Shown: positions 54,163-64,000 of the stretch, one piece after another
Layout: each line of letters opens with the position of its first letter
Numbering within the stretch: the stretch's first letter is position 1
Assembly (NCBI GenBank): GCA_030248215.1
Contig: JASANG010002238.1
Coordinates: 40,115 to 104,114 of the forward strand
Reading direction: 5' to 3'
DNA from: Enoplolaimus lenunculus
Lineage: Eukaryota > Nematoda > Enoplea > Enoplida > Thoracostomopsidae
Length of the DNA: 64,000 bases
Notes under the pieces: generated by a model
Told to the model about the DNA's origin: nothing
Database searches by the model: none
The model's input: only the letters and a program-made list of their open reading frames with translations
Translations under genes and position numbers: made by a program

Positions 54163-54776
54163 TATCTCAACGTATTTACACAAGACGCTGTTCAAACTGC
54201 TGCTGCTTCATAGTTATTTTTGCAACGAAATTCCACAGCTTAGTACATATGTGCTACACTTGGTCCATTTAAAATCATTCCCAGTGATAAAATATTCTGG
54301 ATGTCCGCGAGCTTATTATTTATATTCACACGGTAGTGAGTTAGTCGTCTCACGAAACTAAATAACCAATTTAATGCTTCTTGAAGTTGGGCAATGTTTT
54401 GACATATCGTCATACGTGATTTGTTTCACAAACAGAAAAACGTGCATCAATTCCTGTGTAAAGCTGGTATGATTCCCAACCGTTTATACTTCAGCGTCGA
54501 GACACCAAAAACAACAGCAGCCGCCGTATTGGATTTTTTCTATATTTTGCATTTAAAATATTTTTGGTTTGGCCAATTTATCCAATTGTTGGCTTGTGAT
54601 TAAATGGCCCGGTAAAACTTTAATGTAGTTGTTTGGCAGACGGCTGTTATGCCTTACTGCAAAACTCGACTTTGGCGGAATATAATGTGCAGCGACATTT
54701 TTGGTGCGATTTGGGGCGAAAGCGACTTTTGACAGTTTGTTTTATGCAAATTCCACAATGTCATTACGCAGACCAG
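54163..54776 (+). CDS. two unidentified, phase-compatible open exons
   Basis: Exon 54163-54332 (acceptor TTGTTTTAG, donor GTAGTG) and exon 54640-54776 (acceptor TTTGGCAG, donor CAG|GTAACT) join in phase to about 102 residues with no stop, including PRAYYLYSHDGCYALL and YNVQRHFWCDLGRKRLL. I do not recognise the family. The residues do not align with the S1P C-terminus. They could belong to a separate small plus-strand gene between S1P and the REDD1-like gene, or be chance open frames. No start or terminal exon was found. The remaining sequence from 53824 to 55581 holds the foldback array and nothing else I can support. Confidence 0.3.
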
Positions 54777-54817
54777 GTAACTTGAGTGGTTAGTGTCATG
54801 GAAATTAAAGCTTATTT

Positions 54818-55236
54818 GGCTTCAGCAATCTGGATACTGAAGCATTTTGTATTCAGTATCCGGGACACTGAAGCCAAAAAGCTTCAGTATCACTGGGATA
54901 CTAAAGATAAAAAAAGCTACATGGTGCGGGGTACGGGTCAAAAAGCTTCCGCATCCCAAACCTTGAAGGGTTTTGGCTTCAGTACCCCGCACCATGTAGC
55001 TTTTTTTATCTTTAGTATCCCATCAGTATCCGGGACACTGAAGCCAAAAAGCTTCAGTATCACTGGGATACTAAAGATAAAAAAAGCTACATGGTGCGGG
55101 GTACGGGTCAAAAAGCTTCCGCATTCCAAACCTTGAAGGGTTTTGGCTTCAGTACCCAGTACATTGCAGCTTTTTGTCTTCAGCGTCTCGGATACTGAAG
55201 CCAAAAAGCTTCAGTGTCCCGGAAACTGAAGCTTTG
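54818..55236. repeat. foldback array, 170-bp period
   Basis: Units starting at 54854 and 55024 both read CAGTATCCGGGACACTGAAG, then AAAAAAGCTACATGGTGCGG. Each unit also contains the inverse of its own parts (CCGCACCATGTAGC; CTGAAGCC against GGCTTCAG), so the DNA can fold into long hairpins. The motif GCTTCAG/CTGAAGC occurs more than ten times. No coding capacity. Confidence 0.75.
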
Positions 55237-55577
55237 TAAATTAGAGATAGGCAGGTCTGCTATGAAGCGGACGTGAAGGAAACCAAGCAGCTTAACTAAT
55301 TTTGAAATAGTTTGTTTTAACAATGTCATGAAAAGTTGATAAGGTTTATTGTGTTTGTCTGCTTATGACCTAAAATAAAATAATACCGTCTTTAGATTTT
55401 CGTATAAGCGTCATATTTTTAAGGTCGTTCGCTGATTCCTGCTTTGGTTGCTGCATAGATATTTTGCGTTATATATAGAAATTGGATTTTAGCGGCTTTA
55501 ATATTTATAAAAATGGTTTGTAATAATTGTACTTTGTATCATTATTTTGACTAATTGCTTGTTGTAGATTGAATATA

Positions 55578-55583
55578 TTTATT
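55578..55583 (-). terminator. poly(A) signal overlapping the stop of the minus-strand gene
   Basis: On the minus strand the end reads GGATAATAAATA: the TAA stop is immediately followed by, and overlaps, AATAAA. This supports transcription of the minus-strand open frame and implies a very short 3' UTR. Confidence 0.45.
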
Positions 55584-56149
55584 ATCCATAGCAATTTAGG
55601 CGCAGTTGTGCAATGATCAGTTTCGTTAAAAAAATTTTAGAAAGGAGAAACTTGAAACCTAGTGACACCCTAGATAAAATGCGCAACCGAATATTATGAT
55701 TACGCAGCGACCACCCTAATATTTGACAGCAGTTTTCGGTCCATACAGATACTTTGGAGTGGTTACTCTCGTTGGAACCGCACATTCCGTACGGCTCATT
55801 GTTAGCAGAATTGCGTAATGTATTGCTTAATGAAGCATTGACTTTTATTGTAGATGTGAACTGAATAGTTCGATGCGTAGCTATTTGGTCTATGAGGTCT
55901 AAACCCGTATGATACGATCCAAATAACGTTTTGACACTGTTAAAATTACATGGTGCTTCTTGCTCGCTAGATTTTTCATTGGTCGGAACTAAAGTTTTAA
56001 GGATCGACTGCCCTTTCGAGCTTACGCGAAACTTTAATTTGTTATCGGGACTCGTCCGTTTTAAAATGGTGTCAAGTTTCCGCTTGCTTTGTTTTTGAAA
56101 TTTTCTAAATAACCTTTGATGCAACTCTTGGTTGCCGAGACCGCTCCCT
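55582..56149 (-). CDS. terminal exon of unknown gene, weakly REDD1/RTP801-like
   Basis: An open frame of 188 codons plus stop begins after a good acceptor (TTTTCAATTCAG) at 56149 in phase 2, so it is a last exon and the N-terminus lies upstream. The first 60 residues are basic (KFQKQSKRKLD). Further on, NASLSNTLRNSANNEPYG resembles the REDD1/Scylla motif in which a short helix precedes EPCGxRG. The end SLGFKFLLSKIF could match the family's SPGFRLxKxKLY segment. REDD1 proteins inhibit TORC1 under stress. The match is short and lacks the Arg after Gly, so it is only a suggestion. Coding status is supported by frame length, the acceptor and the poly(A) signal. Confidence 0.5.
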
Positions 56150-58459
56150 CTGAATTGAAAATTCTAGCCATGTGCATGGAAGATTTATAAAACTGTTTCA
56201 TATGAACCAAACTTGAAATAAATGAGTGAATCATTTTAAAAAGGAGCCGGTGTAGTCCGGTAACCGGAGTCTCGGGACAGGGCTAGTTTGAAGTATGAAT
56301 GCACCTGAGACTCGGTGTCAAACTTAACGTTTCTCAAACCCTAGAACCAACTTAAGTCAAACTGTGTAGCGAAATGATACAACAATAAACTGTCTTTACG
56401 AAGATGTACGTGTATGCGCAGTTTCGAAATCTGCTCGAAAGGTGAGAGCGTCGTATGCCGCGAATTACTTTATTGTAGTTGAATGGGGATGGAAAACATT
56501 CGGTCTCAGATGAAATAGAAAATCATGATTATAAAATTTAGTTACTTTGACAAATCTTGGCAAATAAAAAGAAAATTACCTCAAAAATTTGGGCAGAATA
56601 GAACGACATAACATAAAACTCGCAACTGGACGCGGGTAAATGGTTAATAGATTTTTTTGTACGCTGTCCATGATGATGGGCTTCAATGAATTATTCATCG
56701 AACAACCCTATCTGCGACTATTATTTCCTAATTTGAAGCTAGGAAATTTGATTTTTGACAAATTGGTTATCGCTTTGTTACTTCACTTGGTACATAAATT
56801 GTTTTAAAGTAAATGTTTAATTCTGTGTCAATTTGCTTCACTCATTCGGTAGACAGATTGAGCGCTGTGTACTATTGTGTTTTTGCTGCACCAAAACAAC
56901 CTAGAGTGTATATAGTATGATTTGAATCGCTAGGCGAACGCTGCTCCTGATCCTGTTGTGATTGCTTGCGGAGAAGATACGCAAGGTTTTTTTGATTCAT
57001 GATGCACAATATACGTTGCTGTCTGAATGTAACGTATATACCTGGGTCCAATGGCGTTATTTTTGCTGTTCTGTGCAGTGTAAGTATGTGAGAGACATGC
57101 TTGTCCGCGTGTACTTAGTGCGTTGCACTATGTACTATGCTTAGCGGCAACATATGGTCGACACATAGTCCATAAAATTTGGAGAGTTAACACGGTATCC
57201 AGTGAAATGATATGGACGCTCATGGGACCACCTTGGTGAATAATGGGGCATGTACATGTGTAAAGAGTAGTTGGAGTGGTGTGTTACGTAGCGCAATCAT
57301 AGAGCGCTTGCCTCGGAGTAACAAGGTAGCTAGTTCGATCCCGCTCGGTAGGACCACTTTTTCAGCTGCTTAATAAAAGTCAAACGTCCTAGTTCATCCT
57401 ACCTATACCGACGACATGCAGCAATTTAAAAAATATTTATAAGTACTAAGTGATAGTGTAAGTCTGTTAGTAAACAGCCTGCTGTATACATTGTAAAAAA
57501 ATTACAAAATAGTTGTAAGGTCTTAGTTTTCTTTTATTTTCACGCGTGAACGGTGTTGTATAGCAAAGTGTATTTCTTTGTTGTTGCTAGGAAATATCAG
57601 GCAAGGTGTTTCTCTTCTGGCCAAAAATATCTGTGGTGTTCCATTCAGTATTATATACAAACGAACGATAGTATATGTACAGAAGATTATTGCAGAATTT
57701 TATTAATTCATGTTAGCTTTAGTGCTACGTTCATGGTGTGGGCTTTACGAAGTTAGTGTTTGTTCCTCTGTCATGGTAAGCGATACATTGCAGTGTATCG
57801 TTTTGATTCGTACTTACTTTAGTTAAACGGGCTTGATTGACTTTAGGTACGTGGTGCAAAAGGTTTACCGAAGACTGAGTAAGATTAAGTAGTGCGTTAT
57901 GTATAATTATACCAGATAATCGTAGGTATTTTGCAGGAACCGGAACAGAAACAGGAATTTGAAATAATTTTCATAGCCGAATTCCTGTTGGAGTTTTTCG
58001 AACTTTAAAAAATGGCTTAAACGGATTTTCAGATATTTCATCATCAAGTTTTGCGAAAACACATCAGAGAGCGTTTATTAACATAATTGCAAAAACACTT
58101 ATTTTGAAACAACAATCTTTTAGTGACAAAGTTTTTAATATTTTAAATGATTATGAATAATTTGCCACAAAACCGTAAAAATTTCCGGGAGTTGAATGTG
58201 GAAGTGATATGAAATAGCATAGTAGAAACCTTACCTCACTTCTGAATAACAGAGTTTTTGTAGCTCTTATACTGACAAATGACAAATCTATACCCTGTAA
58301 ACATGGTGAATTATATACATATGTTCTAGGAATTGCAACAGTGTTAATATCTATCTATATACATTCCGTAAAACAAACATATCGTATTGAAATGCCAGGT
58401 CAATTTAAATTTTTGTTAGATTTTCGTTTTTTGTTTTATTCGACGCAATTTTAACTAAC
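56150..58459. other. intergenic, upstream of two divergent genes
   Basis: It should contain the upstream exon(s) of the minus-strand gene and the promoter of the ZIP11-type gene; neither could be fixed. It holds a tRNA-like sequence near 57285-57357. An isolated ATG frame with a GTGAGA donor at about 56404-56441 was noted but not accepted. Confidence 0.5.
57285..57357 (+). tRNA. tRNA-like, degenerate (SINE head or relic)
   Basis: It has a box-B match AGTTCGATCCC, a box-A-like TAGCGCAATCATAGAG, a 5' GTGGT that can pair with the 3' ACCAC, and a T run just downstream that would end Pol III transcription. The T stem pairs poorly and the D arm is abnormal, so a working tRNA is unlikely. Confidence 0.3.
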
Positions 58460-59905
58460 ATGATTCGTAACGCATCTGTATTGGTCCAATCGTTGACTGG
58501 GTCGCTGTTTACATGGGGGTTAACTGCTTTGGGCGCTGCTGGTGTTTTTGTGTTCCGATATGACAATCGTCGGTTATTGAGTAAGTGAATTTAGTTCATA
58601 CACTATCTTAAACATTACCGTTATTGCAATTCAACTGCAGTGAAGGTTTAGTTTGTAGTAATGTGTTGTATGACACGTGTAAGGTTAAGGTTAACGTAAG
58701 AATGAGTATTGCTTTTTCCAGATGCCAGTCTCGGATTCTCAGCGGGTGTGATGACAGCGGCATCGTTCTGGTCGCTCCTCGCGCCAGCACTCGAATTTTC
58801 AACGAGAGACTTGAACAGCGAAGCAGCAGCGTCAGTCCCTGTTTCGATCGGAGTTATCGCTGGCGCTGGTTTCGTGTATGTTGCCGATTTAGTACTGACA
58901 CACTACGGATTTGACTCGGGTGCTGAAGCGATTATGAAGTTAAACGCAGATCAGCAAACAACGACAAAAACAACAGCAACAACATATTGTAAGAATATGG
59001 TGAAAAGTAGGGTGAAGCAACGGTATAGCAACGCGGATAACGAAGGAAGGTACTCAAATGCAACAAACGATCAAAGAGTTGCAAGTGTATCGTTGCTAAA
59101 CGAAAGCACGACAAATAATACAACTGGTGCTTATGGCGTGCGTAGTAGACGTCAGGCAGAATTAAACCCAACAAGCCAGAATTTGACAAGCGTGAATTGC
59201 TCAATAAGCCAAATTTCGAGTGATTGCTATGACTGTGATAATGTTTTCGCTGTGAATAACGGGACAGTTAAACAAGGGCCTAGTTGGAAACGTATTCTGT
59301 TGCTTATTATTGCAATTGTGGTTCATAATATCCCAGAAGGCTTGGTTGTGGGAGTTGGGTTCGCTGCTGCAGCCGCGTCAAATGTTAGTTCAGCACAGGA
59401 TATGAGCATAACAACTCGTAGTAGTGATGTGTCCGGTGAGTTTTTAGACAAAACGTTCAAGACGAGCACTCAAGCTGCAGCGACTTTTGAAAGTGCCAGA
59501 CATTTAACGATCGGGATTGGAATTCAAAACTTTCCCGAAGGTCTCGCGGTAAGTTTGCCATTAAACGGTGCTGGATACTCGAAATTTACGGCATTTCTGT
59601 GGGGCCAATTATCGGGTATGGTCGAGCCGATTGCCGCAGTTTTAGGTGCGATGGCGCTGAGCATTGCGACTCCTTTATTACCGTATGCGCTCAGTTTTGC
59701 CGCTGGTGCTATGCTTTTTGTCGTTGTGGACGATATTATTCCTGAGCTTCATATTTTTGATGGCTCACATAATACTCAACAAGATATTCAAGCTAAAATA
59801 TATGTTAACGGTAGTTCGGATCCGCGAACGGAAAAGAAAATTGGTTCATGGATGTTTATATGTGGGTTTTTAGTGATGATGACTCTTGATGTAAGCCTGG
59901 GATAA
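58460..59905 (+). CDS. SLC39A11: ZIP11-type zinc transporter, two exons
   Basis: Exon 1 is 58460-58580 and exon 2 58722-59905 (phase 1), giving 434 residues. The start is the first ATG, followed by TGSLFTWGLTALGAAGVFVF, which matches the first membrane segment of ZIP11. Exon 2 opens with SLGFSAGVMTAASFWSLLAP. The loop between TM3 and TM4 (about 105-225) is long and rich in Asn, Ser and Thr. TM4 has HNIPEG (242-247), TM5 has QNFPEGLAVSLP (309 on), followed by GQLSGMVEP and the end VMMTLDVSLG. QNFPEG in place of HEIPHE is normal for the GufA/ZIP11 branch. Family members move zinc into the cytosol from outside or from organelles. The GTAAGC near the stop is not used as a donor, because the ending matches the family terminus. 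Frame intact. Confidence 0.93.
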
Positions 59906-62046
59906 AGGTGCTGGCAGTGGCGACTTCAGGTTACTTCGGTTGTGGATACTTTTTGTGTTCCGAATTTTTTCAGTTTAAAGCGCATTCTTAGCAGATTTTT
60001 CGATATTTGAAAATTGGTTATTGTTCATCTATTTCGCTGGATAACACATTATGAATTTTATTTGGGGTATTTATACATGTCGCAAAATTTTCATCACGGC
60101 AGGGTGACAAGGATACATTGACCCATCTCTTTACATTCACCCCTAATTTAACCGAACGGCAGGGTATTTGCCATAGCAAATATATACTACTCCTTGGAAA
60201 CGTTATACTTGTATGTACTTATGCATGTAATATGTATATTTTAACAATTGCTAGCTAAAAGTTGTGTTTCAGCAGATTTTATTTGGTGGTTGTACAATAC
60301 TTATATGGTTGGTTGGAATGCAGAGATTATGTATATATTTAGATATATTGGCGTGAACAAAAGATTTCGGTCGAAATTTTCGCTTACTGATGTGAAAATA
60401 TCCATGGTGGATTTATGAGTTTGTGGGGAAACTAAAAGGAAAGCAAACACTTCAGTGTTTGAAATTGGTATAAACCTCAATTGTATACAGCTATATAGCT
60501 AAGAAAACACATCGTGACCTTGCGATGGGCATTTTTTCACTCGTTAAATAGTTTCTGCAATCCAGAAATTGACAGCTGTTTTGCGTTTTAATTTTATATT
60601 CGTTTTATTGGGAAGACCTGGTTCAAGTGGGTGTGAGTTAATGCGCTTACATGTTTTATACTTTGTTCAATTTACTTTACTCATATGTAGGTGGAAGATT
60701 AAAATTATGGATTTAGCAAGCTGTAGCACTGTAATTCTGAGCCTACGTCATTTGTGTTAAACGTTTCTGAACTAATTTTAAGCTTACAACTCTTCCTATA
60801 ACATGGCAAATATTTAACGTCTATATTTTGGACAAAATTCAAAATTGAAGGTCTGTAATTTAAGATACATGTTACATATCCGAGACACTTAAACGTCTTA
60901 AATTTCATACGAATTTTGTACATTTTACCCACATTGCTTAGGATTACGAAAATGCTTTCCTATGCCTAAACATGAGTCTTTGATTAACCATTTGCTTATG
61001 CGTAAGCCTTAACTTTGCATGAAGGGGATAGTGTACAAGAGATATTTCAGACATTATTGCTTATTAAATACAAGACAATTTGTTTTATTTATACGTAATT
61101 TTTTCGATAGCTTCACCGCTATGCGGGGTAATCAAACGTAAAATGCAGCTCAGTCTGAGTTTCCTAACTGGGCGATTCCACGGCATAATTCTTTCTCTGC
61201 TACAGGTGCACGCTTTGTAATTGGTTACTATGCCATACTCAAATACGATTGGCTAATGCAAATACTTTGTTCTGATTGGCTAATTAATAGCTACCTGTTG
61301 GCTACCAGTTTGTTTTGTTAGTTAAGTGGAATCAAGGTGGATTACGACTATCAAGTAACCAATCAGCCCAATTCAGAGTTGGGCTGAATTACGGCTTGGG
61401 CTACGACATATATACCTAATAATATATACTTTACAAACAATCAGTATTAAATTACCTTTATTGAACTATCAATATCAAGTAAGGTTGTTTGTCATGCTGT
61501 CTCCATCGAGTTATAACTTTATGAATTATTACGCCATGAGCTGAACCTAGATTGTCAGCCCGACCTAAGGTCCAAGTGCACCAAGCTGCTGACTTGCTTT
61601 GTTAAATTATTTTAGTTCTGCACTATATCGTTTTGTATATTTATTTAAATAAAGGATTTCTTTTTCTACTTGGGCAGTATTTTTTCGCCTTTGATGGCAC
61701 TATGCCAAACATATATACCTATACATTAACGGTAGTTATGGGCATCACATTTTGTGATCTCATATGGAGTACTGCGGAACCAAAAATGTATTTTCAACAG
61801 TTCGGAAATCTATGCTAAACTCACTGCCGTCCAGGGTGTGACCGGATATCCGTTTTCAGTAAAAATCGATGTCCGTTTTCAGAGATAACGAAAATTCTAC
61901 TATTACGTTCAAAATTAGTTATAAATCACGTATATAGGTATCTCACAACTTTTCGATACACATAAGCTACAATTGTTTAAAATGAAATAAAAATTACGAT
62001 ATTCATCCAAAATTTTGAAAATTTCGATGTTTCCGACATTTTTTCT

Positions 62047-62317
62047 TTAACCCCTTCTCACATTGAGTTGCCTATAGGCAACTTAGCGCAGCGTATATAC
62101 GTTAAATAATATATATCGCACCGTGTTTAACAATTGCAACACGTATACATAGTACTAAATCACCACAAGACGTGAGAGCCCCCTCGGGCTCGAGCGTCAA
62201 GCTCCTATAGCTGAGTGGTGATGGTATACGCCTCCCACTCCAGTCACCGGAGTTCGAATCCTAGCATAAAAGTAGGTCTCAGGGGAAATAGAAAATATTC
62301 ATGTGAGAAAGGGTTAA
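62047..62317 (+). mobile_element. TIR element with tRNA-like core, copy 5
   Basis: The cleanest full copy: ends TTAACCCCTTCTCACAT and ATGTGAGAAAGGGTTAA, the palindrome GAGTTGCC-TATA-GGCAACTT, box A TAGCTGAGTGGTGATGG and box B GAGTTCGAATCC. Confidence 0.75.
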
Positions 62318-62595
62318 TGTTTTGAAAAACCTTTTTAGGAAATATTTATAAAGCATTGGCAAAATTGCTGCTGGTTTTTTAGGTGTATTTTTAAGAAATC
62401 TCGACTGTTGTTCTCAAAATTGTACTAAAAGTTATAGACAAACGCACCGAAACTTATAGCCAGTAGCCAAACACCACCGAAGACAAAATTTTTGTAGAAC
62501 TATAAGAAATTTCACTCCCGAAATTCCCGGAACCTCCGGCAAAATTTCTACCGGAGTCAAAGGTCTATCTTCTGCCTCTAAAGATTTTAAATAAC

Positions 62596-62736
62596 CAGTA
62601 CTGTTCTGACCCGAATAAGAGGGGACTGATATTTATTTGGTCTCTCCAGAGGTACCCACTGTTATGCGGTTACGGACTGTTATTTATTTTTAACCCGCCC
62701 TCCATCGCCGTTCGTCACTGATATATACGGTATTGC
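62596..62736 (-). repeat. 140-bp dispersed repeat, copy 2
   Basis: Reverse complement of 29262-29402: it reads CCGAATAAGAGGGGACTGAT, then TGTTATTTATTTTTAACCC and ends ACTGATATATACGGTA. Confidence 0.55.
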
Positions 62737-62793
62737 AACTATCCGTTTGGTCTTGTATCAAAAGATTGAACGATGCAAGGTTACTTTCATCAC

Positions 62794-63063
62794 TTAACCC
62801 TTTCTCACATGAATATTTTCTATTTCCCCTGAGACCTACTTTTATGCTAGGATTCGAACTCCGGTGAATGGAGTGGGAGGCGTATACCATCACCGCTCAG
62901 CTATAGGAGCTTGACGCTCGAGCCCGAGGCGGCTCTCACGTCTTGTGGTGATTTAGTACTATGTATACGTGTTGCAATTGTTAAACACGGTGTGATGTAC
63001 ATTATTTAACGTATATATACTGCGATTAGTTGCCTATAGGCAACTCAATGCGAGAAGGGGTTA
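62794..63063 (-). mobile_element. TIR element with tRNA-like core, copy 6
   Basis: Inverted copy with characteristic changes (GGTGAATGGAG, CACCGCTCAGC, GAGGCGGCTC). Followed by the same spacer as in the 34-35 kb block. Confidence 0.75.
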
Positions 63064-63089
63064 TAAATAGTAAACTGAAAATTTTTCGC

Positions 63090-63359
63090 TTAACCCTTTC
63101 TCACATGAATATTTTCTATTTCCCCTGAGACCTACTTTTATGCTAGGATTCGAACTCCGGTGAATGGAGTGGGAGGCGTATACCATCACCGCTCAGCTAT
63201 AGGAGCTTGACGCTCGAGCCCGAGGCGGCTCTCACGTCTTGTGGTGATTTAGTACTATGTATACGTGTTGCAATTGTTAAACACGGTGTGATGTACATTA
63301 TTTAACGTATATATACTGCGATTAGTTGCCTATAGGCAACTCAATGCGAGAAGGGGTTA
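63090..63359 (-). mobile_element. TIR element with tRNA-like core, copy 7
   Basis: Appears base-for-base identical to copy 6, exactly 296 bp further on. Confidence 0.75.
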
Positions 63360-63385
63360 TAAATAGTAAACTGAAAATTTTTCGC

Positions 63386-63493
63386 TTAACCCTTTCTCAC
63401 ATGAATATTTTCTATTTCCCCCCACTTTTATGCTAGGATTCGAACTCCGGTGAATGGAGTGGGAGGCGTATACCATCACCACTCAGCTATAGG
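63386..63493 (-). mobile_element. TIR element with tRNA-like core, copy 8 (truncated)
   Basis: Begins 296 bp after copy 7, lacks about 10 bases after TTCCCC, and is cut off at CTCAGCTATAGG, after which unrelated sequence follows. Confidence 0.7.
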
Positions 63494-64000
63494 TTTAAGT
63501 TTAAGTCCGAAGCGCTCGTTTGCCGAACACCCCGGGTTTTATTAAAAGGATAAACCACATTTACATCAACGAAAGCAATTATATAAACCAAAGAAGGCAA
63601 CAACATATTATCATAACATAACAAAGGTCCTTGAAAATTACCCATTATTCTACTCTGCTTGCAAGGATATTATTCAGAGCAAATATGTTAAAAAGCACAC
63701 AAGAAACCTAGTTTCAAAACAAACTACAAATCAGGTACGCTGAGAAAAAGACATTCGAAAACCCAGCATGCTATCATTCTGTCGGGTTATTGTTCCAAAA
63801 ACCTTAAAACACATTCTTCTTTTAGATACAGCTTAACAACAGACATTTTCATTGTTAAACTCGAGTTTACATCGAGCACTCCATATTGCCAATTGTGCAT
63901 GTTGGACGAGAAATTAAAAGCTATTCTCTTTAATGGGTCGTGAATATTTCGTCCCAAAATTAAATCCGAAATGGTAGGTTCAACTCCTAGCTCGTCTCGC

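Larger units (their letters stand above)
59906..64000. other. intergenic, with tRNA-like TIR elements
   Basis: No gene recognised. 59906-61800 is AT-rich with a TTAGGC/TTAAGC patch near 60935-61015 and an NTTGGCTA-rich stretch near 61220-61380. From 62047 there are four copies or part copies of the tRNA-like TIR element and one 140-bp repeat. 63500-64000 shows nothing I can name. Confidence 0.55.

Noticed and set aside
56404-56441. Short ATG frame followed by a GTGAGA donor, as a first exon
   Set aside because: Only 13 codons and no partner exon found in phase; chance cannot be excluded.
61150-61400. Possible element with repeated ATTGGCTA motifs
   Set aside because: No clear ends or repeat unit could be defined.

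Overview
This is a window of AT-rich animal nuclear DNA with GT-AG introns and a heavy load of small repeats. A nematode is the best guess. One gene is a cuticlin-type ZP-domain protein, a family greatly expanded in nematodes, and many repeats carry short runs of TTAGGC, the nematode telomere unit. I cannot place it more precisely. No prokaryotic feature, CRISPR array or rRNA gene was seen, and no LTR retroelement, retrovirus or Polinton was recognised.

I support six protein-coding loci. (1) 2620-4653, minus: an intronless rhodopsin-like GPCR with a roughly 300-residue glutamine-rich third intracellular loop. (2) 9778-14966, minus: a six-exon cuticlin-like ZP protein of 761 residues with a signal peptide, a complete ZP module, a long basic C-terminal region and a membrane anchor near the end. 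(3) 24647-31236, plus: alpha-tubulin, nine exons found, only the initiator-ATG exon missing. (4) 40507-53823, plus: the membrane-bound transcription factor site-1 protease (S1P/SKI-1, MBTPS1), 23 exons, catalytic Asp/His/Asn/Ser all present; the C-terminal end is uncertain. (5) 55582-56149, minus: the last exon of a gene with faint resemblance to REDD1/RTP801. (6) 58460-59905, plus: a ZIP11 (SLC39A11) type zinc transporter in two exons. The exons were joined by reading splice sites and checking that phases agree. Two further phase-compatible open exons at 54163-54776 are unidentified.

These are unrelated housekeeping, cuticle and receptor genes, not an operon or pathway cluster. S1P and the REDD1-like gene are convergent. 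The GPCR and the cuticlin gene lie on the same strand about 5 kb apart.

The rest is intergenic or intronic DNA filled with nested repeats: a degraded LINE on the minus strand (about 36.3-39.1 kb) interrupted by a small hAT-like element with an 8-bp target duplication; several TIR elements with TTAA, TTA or no clear target duplication; a TIR family that carries TTAGGC runs inside it; a 270-bp TIR element with a tRNA-like core, in eight complete or partial copies (including a 1.1-kb inverted block and a near-perfect 296-bp tandem); a 170-bp foldback array; and a 950-bp stretch made almost only of A and C on the plus strand.
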